DNA of 12,453 bases, taken from NCBI GenBank assembly GCA_025360285.1, contig JANYCM010000041.1, positions 1 to 12,453 of the forward strand, given 5' to 3'. This stretch comes from Sphingomonadales bacterium (GTDB lineage Bacteria; Pseudomonadota; Alphaproteobacteria; Sphingomonadales; Sphingomonadaceae). Made by a program: the position numbers and the translations under genes. This document shows positions 12,121 to 12,453 of this stretch, one piece after another. Below the pieces are notes generated by a model. The model did no database searches and was not told where the DNA came from. It saw only the letters and a list, made by a program, of their open reading frames with translations. The first letter of the stretch is position 1. Every line of letters starts with the position of its first letter.

Positions 12121-12453
12121 GCCGCCACCTGCTGCGCCGGCGCCAGATCGGCGGCTTCGCCCGTACCGGCGCCGTCCGGCCTGGCGATCGTGCCATGCGT
12201 CGCCGGCAGGCGATCGATGAAGAAATCTTCCTTTTGCGTCACCTTGAAGCCGGTGGCGGTGAACCACTGGCGCGCCGCGGCGACATCGACGTTCTCATCG
12301 CCGGTCTCGCCGGGACGTTCCGGCGCGGCGAGCCAGCGCAGCGCCGCCATGATCGCCGGCTTGTCGAGTTCGAACTTGATGCGCAGCAGGCCCTTCCAGC
12401 CCTTTTCGAGCAGAAGGCGCACGGCCGTGGGTTCCGGCGACGGATATTTCAGC
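12117..12453 (-). CDS. Unrecognised early-region protein, C-terminal part (runs off window)
   Basis: The frame is open from the right window edge to the TGA at 12117, so about 111 C-terminal residues are seen and the start lies outside. The visible part reads LKYPSPEPTAVRLLLEKGWK, GLLRIKFELDKPAIMAALRW, LAAPERPGETGDENVDVAAA, RQWFTATGFKVTQKEDFF and a flexible end rich in Ala and Gln. It looks like a small soluble alpha/beta protein. I do not recognise a family. The GTG at 12422 could be read as a start, but residues upstream of it also look coding. In Mu-like phages the genes between the transposition genes and gemA are mostly small and of unknown role. Confidence 0.6.
   Translation of the reverse strand, partial: LKYPSPEPTAVRLLLEKGWKGLLRIKFELDKPAIMAALRWLAAPERPGETGDENVDVAAARQWFTATGFKVTQKEDFFIDRLPATHGTIARPDGAGTGEAADLAPAQQVAA

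Noticed and set aside
1..12453. CRISPR arrays, tRNA or rRNA genes, insertion sequences, phage attachment ends
   Set aside because: No regularly spaced repeats, no recognisable RNA gene, no transposase and no terminal repeat were seen; the Mu transposition genes and the phage ends must lie outside the window.

Overview
The window is a 12.5-kb piece of a Mu-like transposable prophage (or phage) in a high-GC host. The base composition and the style of the proteins suggest an alphaproteobacterium, perhaps a sphingomonad; that host assignment is a guess. Almost every gene is on the minus strand, so the phage map reads from the right end of the window to the left. The Mu signature is clear: GemA, a Mor-type activator, GH108 endolysin, holin-like protein, Rz/Rz1 spanins, a DksA/TraR-type zinc finger protein, a DUF2730 protein, a VpaChn25_0724-type winged-helix protein, DUF3486 (gp27) small terminase, gp28 large terminase, DUF935 (gp29) portal, gp30/F-type head protein and gpI protease.

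Layout, in transcription order. (1) 12453-10843, end of the early/middle region: an unrecognised partial gene, a two-helix membrane protein, gemA and mor. (2) 10834-8496: a predicted Mor-controlled late promoter, then lysis genes (endolysin, holin-like, Rz with Rz1 starting inside it), a zinc finger protein and a DUF2730 membrane protein. (3) 8499-4771, DNA packaging: winged-helix protein, small terminase, six small genes, large terminase. One of the six is an Acb2/Tad1 hairpin-domain protein, a family that captures the cyclic nucleotide signals of CBASS and Thoeris immunity. In Mu itself the two terminase genes are adjacent, so this cluster looks like an accessory island. (4) 4755-2139: portal and F-type head protein. 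(5) 2119-731, a second accessory block where Mu has gene G: a secreted protein on the plus strand with its own likely promoter, and divergent from it three small coupled genes on the minus strand. (6) 649-1: a second predicted Mor-controlled promoter, then the capsid protease, cut by the window edge, with an internal start that probably makes the scaffold.

The main regulatory observation is a 23-bp element found twice, upstream of the endolysin and upstream of the protease. Both copies contain a perfect inverted repeat CGGAA-N4-TTCCG. In both, the dyad centre is exactly 43.5 bp upstream of the first base of the likely start codon. Mu has late promoters at the same two map positions (Plys and PI), and Mu Mor binds a dyad centred near -43.5. 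No Mu C gene is seen between mor and the endolysin. The simplest reading is that one Mor-type activator drives both late operons directly, perhaps giving nearly leaderless mRNAs.

Most neighbouring genes from the endolysin down to the large terminase overlap by 1-17 bases (ATGA, GTGA, TGATG), or by 92 bases in the case of Rz/Rz1, so the late operon is tightly translationally coupled. No tRNA, rRNA, CRISPR array, insertion sequence or phage end was seen.
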